Positions 26,450-35,533 of a stretch of DNA of 64,000 nt are shown piece after piece. A model generated the notes under the pieces. It had not been told where the DNA came from. It made no database searches and saw only the letters and a program-made list of their open reading frames with translations. A program made the position numbers and the translations under genes. The DNA is from Nocardia nova NBRC 15556 (GTDB lineage: Bacteria; Actinomycetota; Actinomycetes; Mycobacteriales; Mycobacteriaceae). The stretch's first letter is position 1, and each line of letters begins with the position of its first letter. The DNA lies in NCBI RefSeq assembly GCF_001613005.1, contig NZ_BDBN01000030.1:1-64000 (forward strand), in the 5' to 3' direction.

Positions 26450-27001
26450 TCACATCTGGTGCAGGGCTCGAAAGACCCGCTCGGTGTAGTCGGCCAGCCG
26501 ATCGGAGCAATGCTCGAGTTGTTGCTCGGCTACGACGGCCGCAGGAGCGCCGAACACATCGCGCGCCTTGATGTCGCGATGCCAGCGCCGGAGCCGTTCG
26601 AGACTCTGTTCCTCCTCCTCGAGCTCGGCCATCGTGAATTTGGCCTTGGCGATCTCCTTGTCGATCTCGGCATCGAACCGGGTGCACTCGGCAAGGAACT
26701 CGGCCCACTCCTCTGTGCGTTCTCCCGTGAACATCGTCTCCAGTCGGGTGGTGTCGGTGTCGGCGTGACCGGTGGCATCGAGCACCAGCACCTCACCCTC
26801 CCCGCGTTGCGCCAACGCGATCACCCGTGTGATTCCCTCGGCGAACACCGGAACATCGGGCACCACCCATACGCCCTGCCCGACCTGTAGTGCGCCCACG
26901 CGGCGCAGTTCACGCCACACAGCCACCCGATGCCGCGACGGCTCCGCCGGCACGCGTACCAGCAGAACAAGCCATCGGGCGACCGTCTCGTTCTTTGTCA
27001 C
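26450..27001 (-). CDS. ChrB N-terminal-domain protein
   Basis: A 183-residue protein resembling the ChrB_N domain of chromate-resistance regulators: RWLVLLVRVPAEPSRHRVAV, then WRELRRVGALQVGQGVWVVP and a helical C-terminus. The ChrB C-terminal domain and a chrA transporter are absent. GTG 27001 lacks a ribosome site; TACATT lies eight bases upstream and fits a leaderless start. A palindrome overlaps that region. It is probably a regulator of the PAP2-MFS operon it begins; a chromate link is not assured. Confidence 0.8.
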   Translation of the reverse strand: MTKNETVARWLVLLVRVPAEPSRHRVAVWRELRRVGALQVGQGVWVVPDVPVFAEGITRVIALAQRGEGEVLVLDATGHADTDTTRLETMFTGERTEEWAEFLAECTRFDAEIDKEIAKAKFTMAELEEEEQSLERLRRWHRDIKARDVFGAPAAVVAEQQLEHCSDRLADYTERVFRALHQM

Positions 27002-27011
27002 GAAGAGAAAT

Positions 27012-27025
27012 GTAACAGGCGTTAC
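27012..27025. promoter_or_regulatory. Palindrome GTAAC-N4-GTTAC over the ChrB_N promoter
   Basis: A perfect 5-4-5 palindrome 11-24 bases upstream of GTG 27001 on the minus strand, overlapping the likely -10 (TACATT) of a leaderless transcript. Binding here would block initiation, consistent with autorepression by the ChrB_N protein or another regulator. Confidence 0.5.
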
Positions 27026-27104
27026 TTAGCCTCCTGTAGCAGACGGCGGCACGCCGACCGGCGGACGACCGGAGCTACGTGGCTGGCGAGGCCGGCGAAG
27101 GTTG

Positions 27105-28742
27105 TCAGACTGTGGCTGCGGGACGGGACGAGCCGGCGACAGCCAGCAGATATCCGGCGACGGCGAGCGAAGCGAGGAACGCCAGCCCGCCCAGCGGTGG
27201 ATTCTGCAGGTAGGGGTGGCCGATGGCGCCGAACACGGACAGCTTTGTGAGCCATGTCGGCCAGGCGAACATGGGAACCAGCATCATGAGCAGGTAGGAC
27301 AGTCCCAATCCGGCAGCCAGGACGGTCACCGCGAAGCGGGGCCACCAGGCGACGAGCCAGGCGCCGACGCCTGCCAGCCCCAGCGCGAACAGCGCCACGG
27401 CCGACATTGCTCGCAGGATGGCCGAGGCGTCGATGTCGCCGCCGACGACGCGCATCGCGATCAGCATGCCGGCCGTCGCGCCGACGATGACCACGGCCAC
27501 ACCCGCGAGCAGGGCGGCGATGCGCTGGCGGATCAAGGCGGCGCGCGAGAGGGGCGTCGACAACAGCACTGCGGTGCGGCCCTCGTCGAGGTCGCTCACC
27601 CAGGCGGCGACCTGTGTGACCACGAATGCGGCGGCGATCGGTGCGGTGAATTCCGCGACGTATCCGAGGTACTGGTCGGCGGGGCTGAATCCCGGATCCA
27701 CTTGCAGCATGCGGCGGGTCACGTCGAATTTGTCCCACATCTCGGTCACTTCGGGCTCGAGCCAGGCCATCAACCCGACACCGGCCGCGGCGGCCACCGC
27801 CCACAGTGCCAATCCCGCGCGTTCGCGTACCAGAATCGCCGACCAGAGGCGGTCCAGCAGTCGTCGCTGCACCCGCGCAGGTCGCCGAGTCGGACCTGCT
27901 CGCCATTCCGTCAAGGCGGACCCGATGTCGCGCCGGGTGAACACCCACGCCGCAACTCCGGTCACCGAAGCCGCCCCGGCCACGATCGCCACCAGTGACG
28001 CCGGGTCGAATCCGATGCCGGGGACCAGAGCGCGGAAGTCTGTGAAGTAGTAGAAGGGTGAGACGAACCGCAGCAGCGCCGGCGATCCGAACCGTTCCCA
28101 CACGTTCGTGTACAAATACAGCGCCACCACGATCAGTGCCGCCACCGCGCTCGCGGTTCGAGGGGTGGGAGCGAGCTGACCTGTCAGTGTGCCGATCGCG
28201 TATCCGGCGAAAGCGCATGCGGCGCAGCCGAGTCCGGTCGAGAGCGAACCGGGGACGTTCGAGTCGCCGCCGACGGCCATCGCCGCGGCCAGTCCCAGCC
28301 CGAGTCCCAGCCCGATCACCGCCAGCACCGCCGCGAACCCGAGCGCGCGATCGCGGACCAGCCGCAACCGGGACTGTCCGGTGGACAGCAGCACCTCGAC
28401 CGCGTGTCCGGCCTCCGCTCCGCGGACTGCACCAGCGCCCTGTAAGGCGCTGTAGAGGGTGAGGAACAGGACGAGCAAGGTGACATTGTGGTAGGTCAGG
28501 TAACCGCCCAGGGTGTCGAGGCGGTCCGCGGGCCACCGCAGCAGCCGCATCGCCTGTACCCCGGGTTGCATGCTGTCGGCCATGCCCCGCGCCCCGCCCG
28601 CGAAACGGGCTGTCTCACTGCGGAATCCGCTCGCGATGGCCGTCATCGCCAGCGCGCTGCCCAGGATCCATGCCACGGTCCCGCGCCGGTGCGCGCGCAC
28701 GGTGTCAGCGACCAGCCACAGGCTCGGCGGTGTCGAACTCAC
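27105..28742 (-). CDS. ABC-2 exporter permease
   Basis: A 545-residue membrane protein with about 12 helices in two halves, each beginning with a cytosolic stretch; it resembles the fused permeases of antibiotic exporters (tetronasin type). GTG 28742 is preceded by AGGAGG nine bases upstream and overlaps the 3' end of the ATPase gene by 38 bases. It forms an exporter with the ATPase at 28705-29658. Substrate unknown. Confidence 0.85.
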   Translation of the reverse strand: MSSTPPSLWLVADTVRAHRRGTVAWILGSALAMTAIASGFRSETARFAGGARGMADSMQPGVQAMRLLRWPADRLDTLGGYLTYHNVTLLVLFLTLYSALQGAGAVRGAEAGHAVEVLLSTGQSRLRLVRDRALGFAAVLAVIGLGLGLGLAAAMAVGGDSNVPGSLSTGLGCAACAFAGYAIGTLTGQLAPTPRTASAVAALIVVALYLYTNVWERFGSPALLRFVSPFYYFTDFRALVPGIGFDPASLVAIVAGAASVTGVAAWVFTRRDIGSALTEWRAGPTRRPARVQRRLLDRLWSAILVRERAGLALWAVAAAAGVGLMAWLEPEVTEMWDKFDVTRRMLQVDPGFSPADQYLGYVAEFTAPIAAAFVVTQVAAWVSDLDEGRTAVLLSTPLSRAALIRQRIAALLAGVAVVIVGATAGMLIAMRVVGGDIDASAILRAMSAVALFALGLAGVGAWLVAWWPRFAVTVLAAGLGLSYLLMMLVPMFAWPTWLTKLSVFGAIGHPYLQNPPLGGLAFLASLAVAGYLLAVAGSSRPAATV

Positions 28743-29658
28743 GGAGGAACACCTCCTCGAGTGACTGCTCGTGGCTGTCGAGCTCGATGACTCCCGTAGC
28801 GGACAGCATCTGCAACAGCGGCCCGATCGATCCCTGCACCGAGCAGGTCAACCGGTGATCCACGAGCCGCGGTTGGGCGACCCCGGGTACGGCGGCCACC
28901 GCGTCGACGTCCAGTTCTCCGGTGATCACGGCCTCTACGCGGTGGATTCGCTTGGCGCGCAACTCGTTCAACGAACCTATTCGCCGTACCCGCCCGTCGC
29001 GGACGAGTGCGATGCGGTCACACACCGATTCGACTTCGGACAACACGTGCGAGGACAGCAGCACGGTGGCGCCGGCGGCGGTTGCGCTACGGAGCATGTC
29101 GTGGAACACGCGCTGCATCAACGGATCCAGTCCGAGGGTGGGTTCGTCGAGGATGAGCAGGTCCGGTCTGTGCATGAATGCCTGGACCAGCCCGAGTTTC
29201 TGCTTGTTGCCGTGCGAGAGGTCCTGGTAGCGGCGGCCGAGGTCCAAATGCAGATTGCCGGCCAGTGTGTGCAGGTATGTCTCGTCCACTCCGCCCCGTA
29301 GGCCCGCCAGCATTCCCAGCACGTACCCTGCGGTGACCCTCGGCCATTGCACCAGCTCACCCGGCAGATAGCCGACCCGGCGCTTGATGGCGACACTGTC
29401 GGTATGTGAGTCGAACCCGAACAAGCGAGCGTGTCCGCGATCGGGACGGGCCAGATCCATCAACAGCCGGATCGTCGTGGTCTTTCCGGCACCGTTCGGG
29501 CCGACGAAACCGAACGTCTCACCGCGTCCCACCGTGAAGTCCAGATCGAAGACACCGCGGCCGCCACCGAAATCCTTGGTCAACCCCGAACAAGCGACCA
29601 CCGGCACGGCCGCGACACCGGTGTCGGTATCGAAGGCCATGACGTCATCGTCAGACAT
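28705..29658 (-). CDS. ABC transporter ATP-binding protein
   Basis: A 317-residue ATPase of the drug-exporter DrrA/CcmA type. Walker A is GPNGAGKTTTIRLL, the signature is LSHGNKQKLGLVQ, Walker B is LLILDEPTLGLDP and the H-loop is LLSSHVLSEVE. A C-terminal extension follows. The start is ATG 29658 or ATG 29640; neither has a good ribosome site. It is co-transcribed with the overlapping permease. Confidence 0.88.
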   Translation of the reverse strand: MSDDDVMAFDTDTGVAAVPVVACSGLTKDFGGGRGVFDLDFTVGRGETFGFVGPNGAGKTTTIRLLMDLARPDRGHARLFGFDSHTDSVAIKRRVGYLPGELVQWPRVTAGYVLGMLAGLRGGVDETYLHTLAGNLHLDLGRRYQDLSHGNKQKLGLVQAFMHRPDLLILDEPTLGLDPLMQRVFHDMLRSATAAGATVLLSSHVLSEVESVCDRIALVRDGRVRRIGSLNELRAKRIHRVEAVITGELDVDAVAAVPGVAQPRLVDHRLTCSVQGSIGPLLQMLSATGVIELDSHEQSLEEVFLREFDTAEPVAGR

Positions 29659-29908
29659 ACGTTCAGCAGCTGCTAGGGCACTACGACCCCGCCGCGCGAG
29701 TACGAGGCCACCACGGGCCGGCACTCCGGTGCCGGGGCTGGGAGCTGTCTGTTCGAGCCTGTGTAGGAGAGCGCCACGCCCACGCGGTATCTTTCGGAGA
29801 TTCTCGACGATTCCGCGCAAGTGCCGGCACACCCCCGCCGAGCTCGCGACTGCACCGTCCGATGAAACCTGTTGCCGAGACGGCACTATGACCAACCTCC
29901 GGAGGGCC

Positions 29909-30433
29909 ATGTCGACCGTTTACACCATCGGCCATTCCACCCGTGCCATCACGGAGTTCATCGGGATACTGCAGCATGTCGGCATCGGTGTGGTGGCAGA
30001 CATCCGGACCGTGCCCAAGTCTCGGCACAATCCTCAGTTCCACATCGACCGGCTCGCGGGATCGCTGGCCGCCGCTGGTATCGACTACCGGCCGATGCCG
30101 GGGCTGGGCGGACTACGCAAACCGGCGGAATGTTCGATCAACACCGGATGGCGCAACACGTCCTTCCGCGGATACGCCGACTATATGCAGACGCCCTCAT
30201 TCGAGGAGGCGATCGAGGAACTTGTCGCGCTGGCGGCGGAACGTGTCGTTGCCATCATGTGCGCCGAGGCTGTCTTTTGGCGCTGTCATCGCCGCCTCGT
30301 TGCCGACGCACTTCTCGTGCGGGGCATCGAGGTACAGCACATCATGGGTGCGGCGCAGCTGACACCGGCGGTGATGACAAGCTTCGCGGTGGTCAGTGGA
30401 ACACGAGTCAGCTATCCGTCGATGCCCGGGTGA
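29909..30433 (+). CDS. DUF488 family protein
   Basis: A 174-residue protein starting STVYTIGHSTRAITEFIGIL, the family opening. The conserved CxExxxxCHR-like site reads MCAEAVFWRCHRRLVAD. ATG 29909 has GGAGGG very close upstream; ATG 29888 is an in-frame alternative. Structures of the family suggest a nucleic-acid or nucleotide enzyme, but the function is not established. The last 22 bases overlap the convergent alkyltransferase-like gene. Confidence 0.8.
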   Translation: MSTVYTIGHSTRAITEFIGILQHVGIGVVADIRTVPKSRHNPQFHIDRLAGSLAAAGIDYRPMPGLGGLRKPAECSINTGWRNTSFRGYADYMQTPSFEEAIEELVALAAERVVAIMCAEAVFWRCHRRLVADALLVRGIEVQHIMGAAQLTPAVMTSFAVVSGTRVSYPSMPG

Positions 30434-30744
30434 TCGGGCGGGCCGTTCCACCGCGCGCGCGTCATGTCCACCCGGCTCCCGCGCATCGGGGTGCCTTCGG
30501 CGCGCAGGAGGTCGGCGGCGCTGCCGGCGTGGCACGACGCGGGCGTGCCGTCGGCGCGCACGACCCGATGCCAGTGGGTCTCGTCGGCCCAGGCGGTCAT
30601 GACCCGGCCGATTTGCCGGGGACCGGCGCCGACCAGGTCGCCGATCGCGCCATAGGACATCACCCGGCCGGGCGGAATCTGGTCGATCACGTCGAGGACG
30701 CGGCGTGCGAACGCCGATATCGCCCCACTCCTTTCCCGACTCAT
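30412..30744 (-). CDS. Alkyltransferase-like protein (ATL, MGMT fold)
   Basis: A 110-residue DNA-binding domain of the O6-alkylguanine alkyltransferase fold: [20 protein letters not shown], then [21 protein letters not shown]. In true MGMT the active site reads PCHRV; here the Cys is replaced by Trp (HWHRV), the hallmark of ATL proteins that flag alkylated guanine for nucleotide-excision repair without transfer. ATG 30744 lacks a clear ribosome site. Confidence 0.85.
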   Translation of the reverse strand: MSRERSGAISAFARRVLDVIDQIPPGRVMSYGAIGDLVGAGPRQIGRVMTAWADETHWHRVVRADGTPASCHAGSAADLLRAEGTPMRGSRVDMTRARWNGPPDHPGIDG

Positions 30745-31044
30745 TCGACTCGGATCGGCGGTCGCGTGGTGGCGGCGGTTCGGTGGTGCGCCGGGTGGTC
30801 GTGTCGGGGCGCGGGGGAGGGCCGACGAAACAGTTGTCTGTGTGTCGGGCGGGAGTCGTCGCGGGCGGGGATCTCGACCAGCAGGTTCGGCCGGTCCACC
30901 AGCCACCACAGGGCCCGGGCTTCGGCGACGGTGCGGTCGGTATCGCTCCTGCCGTGCCGGTTACCGGGACCTGCCGGTCCGGGATCGGGTGGTGCGGGAA
31001 GATGACGAATCGAAGTGATGTCGGATGGGAGGCGAGGAGCGGTG

Positions 31045-31371
31045 ATGGAGAAATTCTCGGTGGACGCGATGGCGCGTGAACTGTTGCAGCGAGCCGGTGC
31101 GGCCGCGGCGGGGCGCGCCGCGGACACCCTGTACGGCGGGCACGAGCATCGGCTGCGGCAGACCGTGGTCGCGTTGGTGGCCGGCGCCGAGCTGGCCGAG
31201 CACGACAATCCGGGCGAGGCGACGCTGCTGGTTCTGCGCGGGCGAGTCCGGCTGCGCAGCGCGGACACCACATGGGAAGGACGCCATGGTGACCTGCTGG
31301 TGGTGCCGCGGGCCCGCCACAGCCTCGAGGCGATCGAGGACAGTGCAGTGCTGCTGACGGTCGCGAAATAG
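31045..31371 (+). CDS. Cupin-domain protein
   Basis: A 108-residue single-domain cupin. Motif 1 ([20 protein letters not shown]) and motif 2 ([19 protein letters not shown]) are recognisable, though the metal-ligand pattern is reduced to His and Glu. GAGGAG lies five bases before ATG 31045. It may bind a small ligand. Stand-alone gene. Confidence 0.75.
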   Translation: MEKFSVDAMARELLQRAGAAAAGRAADTLYGGHEHRLRQTVVALVAGAELAEHDNPGEATLLVLRGRVRLRSADTTWEGRHGDLLVVPRARHSLEAIEDSAVLLTVAK

Positions 31372-31482
31372 TCTGGCCGGCCGGGCCGTTCATCACGATC
31401 GGCACCGGGCCGAGTCGGGTCCCCGCGGTCGTCACCGGCTGGTGCACGCACCGATACGACGCCGGCGCCGGATTCGCTGGTC

Positions 31483-31887
31483 TCACCGGAACCGGTCATC
31501 GATCACCTCGCGGGGAAGCTGCTGGGGGGTCGGGTGGGTGATCAGCATGCGGATGCCATCCGGGTCGACACCGTCGACGAAGGTGATTCCGTTGCGGGTG
31601 TGGGTGTAGGTGCTCTTGTAGTGCTCACGCAGGCGACCCTCGATCCGATGTAATTCGGCCTCGCTGTCGGCCGACCAGACGATCTGCTCGACACCGATAC
31701 CACCGACCGGTAGCGCGCCGTGATGCCGGCTCAGACAGAGGTACAGCTGGAAACCGGAGGGCGTCAGGAGCAGCGCGGCGTCTGGTTCCCGCAGTGCTTG
31801 CGAGCATTCGAACACCTCGCGGTAGAAGCGTATCGAACGATCCAGGTCCGATACCCGCATGACATACGACGTCACGTTTGTGGCCAT
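31483..31887 (-). CDS. VOC/glyoxalase-like protein
   Basis: A 134-residue single-module VOC protein: [20 protein letters not shown] opens the fold and [13 protein letters not shown] closes it (the FxDPDGN-type end). The metal ligands are only partly conserved, so it may be a binding rather than catalytic member. It stands alone. Confidence 0.75.
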   Translation of the reverse strand: MATNVTSYVMRVSDLDRSIRFYREVFECSQALREPDAALLLTPSGFQLYLCLSRHHGALPVGGIGVEQIVWSADSEAELHRIEGRLREHYKSTYTHTRNGITFVDGVDPDGIRMLITHPTPQQLPREVIDDRFR

Positions 31888-32115
31888 ATGAACCCACCTT
31901 CACTCTTCCTGCCTCGGGTGTCCGACCCGTCGGGCAGTGCACGAATCGGCCGATCCCGCATCATGATTCGGTTCATCGGCGTGTCCGGGCAGCCCTGCGG
32001 CCGAGTTCGGCGGCGAGCGATCCCGCGGCTCCTGTGACGGATGTAGCCGTCGTGGCCACCGTTGCCTGCCGGGACGCGTGCGACGGTGACGGGCGCTGCA
32101 GACAACGGTGAATCC

Positions 32116-32145
32116 CCTCTCGGTCGACATCCTCTCGGTCGACAT
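32116..32145. repeat. 15-bp tandem duplication
   Basis: CCTCTCGGTCGACAT occurs twice head to tail, consistent with a recent slippage or duplication in non-coding DNA. Each unit contains a SalI-type GTCGAC. Confidence 0.7.
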
Positions 32146-32306
32146 CCTCGACGGGCATGGTGGTGACGTACCCCGGCCGTCGAACGATCGCGCCTGTCGG
32201 TGCATCGTTGCCGCGGCGCTGAGCGAGACGCCGAGGTGACGGGAACCGGAGCCGCTGCCGACGGGGTGCGCCGAGTGATCCGGCGGGGTGCGCCACCGCA
32301 CCTTAG

Positions 32307-32331
32307 TTTATACAAAATTTGGATGTATAAA
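32307..32331. promoter_or_regulatory. AT-rich operator-like palindrome TTTATACA-N9-TGTATAAA
   Basis: Perfect 8-bp arms in a sharply AT-rich patch within GC-rich DNA. It looks like an operator overlapping a -10 element, but no intact gene lies directly downstream on either strand; the nearest are 31887 (minus) and the cyclase ending at 32689. Confidence 0.45.
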
Positions 32332-32688
32332 TAGAGCCAGTCATGGGTCGGCGTTGTTGACGACCTGCTCGAGTGGTGGGGCAGGAGACCGGGACGGCTC
32401 GACTTGATGGCATCGAACGCTGGCTGTTCGACAAGGGCGTACCCGGGAAAAGGAGCTGACGCCCGATCCCGAGCGATGACTGCCAGTCGACTCGTGTGTG
32501 AATGTGGTTGGCGCCGGGCAACACTGACAGCTACCAGATTGTCAACGAAGCGTTTTGTCGAATGATCGCCACATGCGAACGGGCCGAGGCGCTTTCGGAT
32601 CAGCAGGGCTGGAACGGGTAGCACGGGTGCGGCGGCGTGGCCGTCGTCGTCGGCTGGACTCGTTGTGGTGCCACCGCCGGCGCGGTGG

Positions 32689-34269
32689 TCACTTGCCCGG
32701 GGGTGCCGGTGCTGGTCGCTGAATAGGGCGGGCCAGGCGGGTCGGGGTGAGCCGGCCTCTCAGGGTCACCGATTCGCCGAGTTGCCAGTGTTCGGCTTCG
32801 GTGGGGGCGGACGCGGCAACCGTCTTATCCGAGGTGAGGAGTAGGGAGTCGCGTTTTGCCAGTTCACAGAGGCGGGCGGCTTCGTTGACAGCGTCGCCGA
32901 TCACCGTGAATTCGTAGCGCTGCCGAGCGCCGACATTGCCTGCGACAACACGGCCCTCGGCGATTCCGATCGCAGCGACGAAATCCGCGGCGTCGGTATC
33001 GAGTCTGGCGTGGATCGCGCGGCCGCACGCCAATGCGGCGCCCGCTGCGTCGGGAAGCGTTGCAGGCGTGCCGAATACGGCCAGCGCCGCGTCTCCTTCG
33101 AACTTGTTGAGCAAGCCGCCGTGGCGCTCCACCTCGTCCACCACCACACTGAAGAAGCGATTGAGAATCGCGACCATCTCGGGTGCGGGCAGGGACGCGG
33201 CCATGGTCGTGGATCCGACGATATCGATGAACAGTGCGGCCGCCTCGACTTCGACGCCGCCGAGCGCGGCCGTGCCTGTCAGTGCGGCGTTGGCGACCTC
33301 GCGCCCTACGTGCCTGCCGAACAGGTCCCGGATCTGCTCGCGTTCGCGCAAACCGCCGACCATATTGTTGAAACCGCTCTGCAGTTCGCCCAGTTCGGTG
33401 CCGTCGTAGACCGCCAGTTCCAGATCGAATTCGCCCTTCTCCACCTCGCGCATCGCTCGGCGCACACCACTGATCGGGGCGACGGTCGCGGCCAGCGTCT
33501 GTGTCATCAGCAGCAAGCCGATCAGCAGGGTCGCACCGCCCAGCGAAAGCACGCACACTGCCAACCGGGCCGTGCTCACATCGTCGCTGCACAAAGCGAG
33601 CACCGCGAGCACCATCAGGCCCGCCACCGGGAGACCCGAACCGACCATCCACATCAACAACGATCGCCCGACGACGCCGATTCCGCGGCGGGAACGCGAC
33701 TTCCGTGCCGAGAGCACTCGCGAGGTCACCGGTCGCAACGCGAATTCGATGATCAGATAGGTACTCGCGCACACCACAACCGCGCTGAAGGTGATCCCGA
33801 ACGCGACCTTGGCGATCAGCCCGGGGTCGGCGAGTCCGGCGAGCAGCGTGAGCACAGCCACACCGCCGAACCACAGCACCGCCTGGATCCGCACCAGTCG
33901 CCGCGGCACTGCTGCGGCGGCGGTTTGTTGCCGTTCGGTGGGCACCGCATCCGGGTCGAGGGCCCAGCCCAGCGCGCCCAAACCGCGCACAGTGCCCCAC
34001 CAGACGCCGATCAACACGGCGACCACGGCATATACCGGGGCGGCGACGGCATCGACCAAGACGATCTTCTCAGCGAAGACGGAAGGTCCGGGGAGGACGA
34101 AACCGATCAACGTGATCGAGACGAATACACCGGCCAGGTTGGCCAGCACGATCGGCACCGTCAACAGCAATTGCACGCGCAGCCGCCGAGTTCCCGCGGC
34201 TTCGTCCTCGCGTCCCAGCAGCCGCGACCCCCAAGGCGCCGCCTCGAGTGGGGTATTGCTGCGCGGCAT
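32689..34269 (-). CDS. Membrane-bound class III adenylate cyclase
   Basis: A 526-residue cyclase with the six-helix, HAMP and catalytic architecture of mycobacterial Rv1318c/Rv1319c/Rv1320c-type enzymes. The N-terminal half has six hydrophobic segments; a HAMP segment (APISGVRRAMREVEKGEFDL) leads to the catalytic domain. The metal-binding Asp residues are in FIDIVGSTTM and KFEGDAALAVFG, and the purine and transition-state region is RYEFTVIGDAVNEAARLC. It makes cAMP in response to a membrane signal. ATG 34269 has AAAGGG about 12 bases upstream. Confidence 0.88.
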   Translation of the reverse strand: MPRSNTPLEAAPWGSRLLGREDEAAGTRRLRVQLLLTVPIVLANLAGVFVSITLIGFVLPGPSVFAEKIVLVDAVAAPVYAVVAVLIGVWWGTVRGLGALGWALDPDAVPTERQQTAAAAVPRRLVRIQAVLWFGGVAVLTLLAGLADPGLIAKVAFGITFSAVVVCASTYLIIEFALRPVTSRVLSARKSRSRRGIGVVGRSLLMWMVGSGLPVAGLMVLAVLALCSDDVSTARLAVCVLSLGGATLLIGLLLMTQTLAATVAPISGVRRAMREVEKGEFDLELAVYDGTELGELQSGFNNMVGGLREREQIRDLFGRHVGREVANAALTGTAALGGVEVEAAALFIDIVGSTTMAASLPAPEMVAILNRFFSVVVDEVERHGGLLNKFEGDAALAVFGTPATLPDAAGAALACGRAIHARLDTDAADFVAAIGIAEGRVVAGNVGARQRYEFTVIGDAVNEAARLCELAKRDSLLLTSDKTVAASAPTEAEHWQLGESVTLRGRLTPTRLARPIQRPAPAPPGK

Positions 34270-34535
34270 ACTCGGCCCGCCCTTTCTGGATCTACGTCGT
34301 ACCGAGGGCCGGGTCGCCCGAAACACACATACTATGTCTCCGGCTCGCCTTGTCGCGCTGTGCGGAGCAGGCCAGGCCGGTCGCCGCACGACGCATCTGC
34401 GTGGACGAGAAAAGCCTCACCATGTGGCGAATGCAGGGAGTCACGCGCAGGTCGCTACCCCAGTGGCGCCCAGGTGTCCGCGTGTACATGGCGGCCACGT
34501 CGACGCAGAAGTGCAGGCGGCGGCGAACCGATCGT

Positions 34536-34874
34536 TCAAGCGGGAAGAGTGTCGCCGGGGAACCCGTGGCACGGGTGTACCTCGTAGTGCATCATTCCGG
34601 CTTGCACGCACGGGTCCTCGGCGAGGATCGCGGTGGCCTCTCCGGCAGGGACGGTCATGATCGCGACGCCTGCGATGGTGTCGGAGGCGACCGGGCACAG
34701 GACGGCGATCACGCCATCGGATCGAAGCGAGACCATGCGGCGCTGGTGTTCTAGTTCGATTGCGTTCGCGCCGTCCATGTTTCGGTTCGGTCCCCAGTGC
34801 AGCACGGACAGGCTGTAGGGTTTCGCGGTCGCGGCCAGCGCTTGAATCTGTTCGTCGGTCACGGTCGTGTTCAA
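34536..34874 (-). CDS. YCII-related domain protein
   Basis: A 112-residue dimeric ferredoxin-like-fold protein of the YCII family (muconolactone-isomerase-like). A TTG at 34874 follows GAGGAG by six bases, and the domain begins right after it. The frame is open 63 codons further upstream but that part is noise or a separate relic. Conserved-looking features are LEHQRRMVSL and the central His in MMHYEVHP. Function unknown; some relatives bind small aromatic ligands. Confidence 0.75.
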   Translation of the reverse strand: MNTTVTDEQIQALAATAKPYSLSVLHWGPNRNMDGANAIELEHQRRMVSLRSDGVIAVLCPVASDTIAGVAIMTVPAGEATAILAEDPCVQAGMMHYEVHPCHGFPGDTLPA

Positions 34875-35066
34875 TGCTGTCTCCTCAGGTCGGCCGTGCT
34901 TTGCCTCCGCGACGATAACTGCCTCGGGATCATCGGGCAGCGGATCGAGTGCCGCGATGGCAGTTGGCCAGGATCGCGTCGTGGATGAACTGCGACAGTC
35001 CCGGGGCCATGTTGTCGTAGTTGAGGCCGAGCCGGACAATTTCGTGCGGCCTACCACGGACACCTT

Positions 35067-35336
35067 CTACGGTTCCCCCAGTTCGAGCCACTGCCATTTC
35101 ATGCGACCTCGCACAAGGCGCTCGGAGCCGGTGAATCCGCTGACAGTAACCTCTCCGATACCGACTGTAACGAGCAAGTAACGGTCAATGTCTACTCTGA
35201 CGCGGAAGAAATCGCCAAGGGTAAAGCGAATAGGTACATAAAATGCATCGTTCCCGCAGCGTACATCGCACGTGCTGGTGACCGGGCCCCAACAAAACCG
35301 ATTTGTCGCAGGAAAAGATGTCTGAACCTTGGTCAT
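35067..35336 (-). CDS. Hypothetical small protein in low-GC patch
   Basis: An 89-codon frame whose C-terminal 60 residues look like real beta-rich protein (DFFRVRVDIDRYLLVTVGIG, then WQWLELGEP). The base composition is lower in GC and codon use differs from neighbours. No good ribosome site. It overlaps the 5' end of the plus-strand ORF at 35318. It may be a horizontally acquired or decaying gene. Confidence 0.35.
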   Translation of the reverse strand: MTKVQTSFPATNRFCWGPVTSTCDVRCGNDAFYVPIRFTLGDFFRVRVDIDRYLLVTVGIGEVTVSGFTGSERLVRGRMKWQWLELGEP

Positions 35337-35533
35337 TCAATTCAGAGGACATGCATCTCCGTATCTGGCTGGGCGACATGGCCTTCGATTACATTGCCTC
35401 TTCTGTGGCGGTAGCCAATCTGATCAGCGACTGGCGTCGGAGGCCCTGGTACGCAATCGAACTGATCCGGATCGGCTACGACAATCCGCAACTGCCACGG
35501 TTGCCCTGCGCTCGATTGTTCCAAGGGCCATGA
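35318..35533 (+). CDS. Hypothetical small protein
   Basis: A 71-residue protein with AGGA four bases before ATG 35318. The sequence (DMAFDYIASSVAVANLISDW and RRRPWYAIELIRIGYDNP) is protein-like with a possible amphipathic helix. No family recognised. Like its neighbour it is AT-richer than the window and may be of foreign origin. Confidence 0.4.
   Translation: MSEPWSFNSEDMHLRIWLGDMAFDYIASSVAVANLISDWRRRPWYAIELIRIGYDNPQLPRLPCARLFQGP

Larger units (their letters stand above)
31888..32688. other. 800-bp region with no supported gene
   Basis: Open frames here have no recognisable domains. The region holds an AT-rich palindrome (32307-32331) and a 15-bp sequence repeated in tandem at 32116-32145 (CCTCTCGGTCGACAT twice). 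A 27-codon frame near 32377-32461 reads like a protein fragment but is unsupported. Confidence 0.5.

Noticed and set aside
29660..29910. 84-residue N-terminal extension of the ABC ATPase
   Set aside because: Arg/Pro-rich low-quality sequence before a normal ATPase N-terminus; not conserved in the family.
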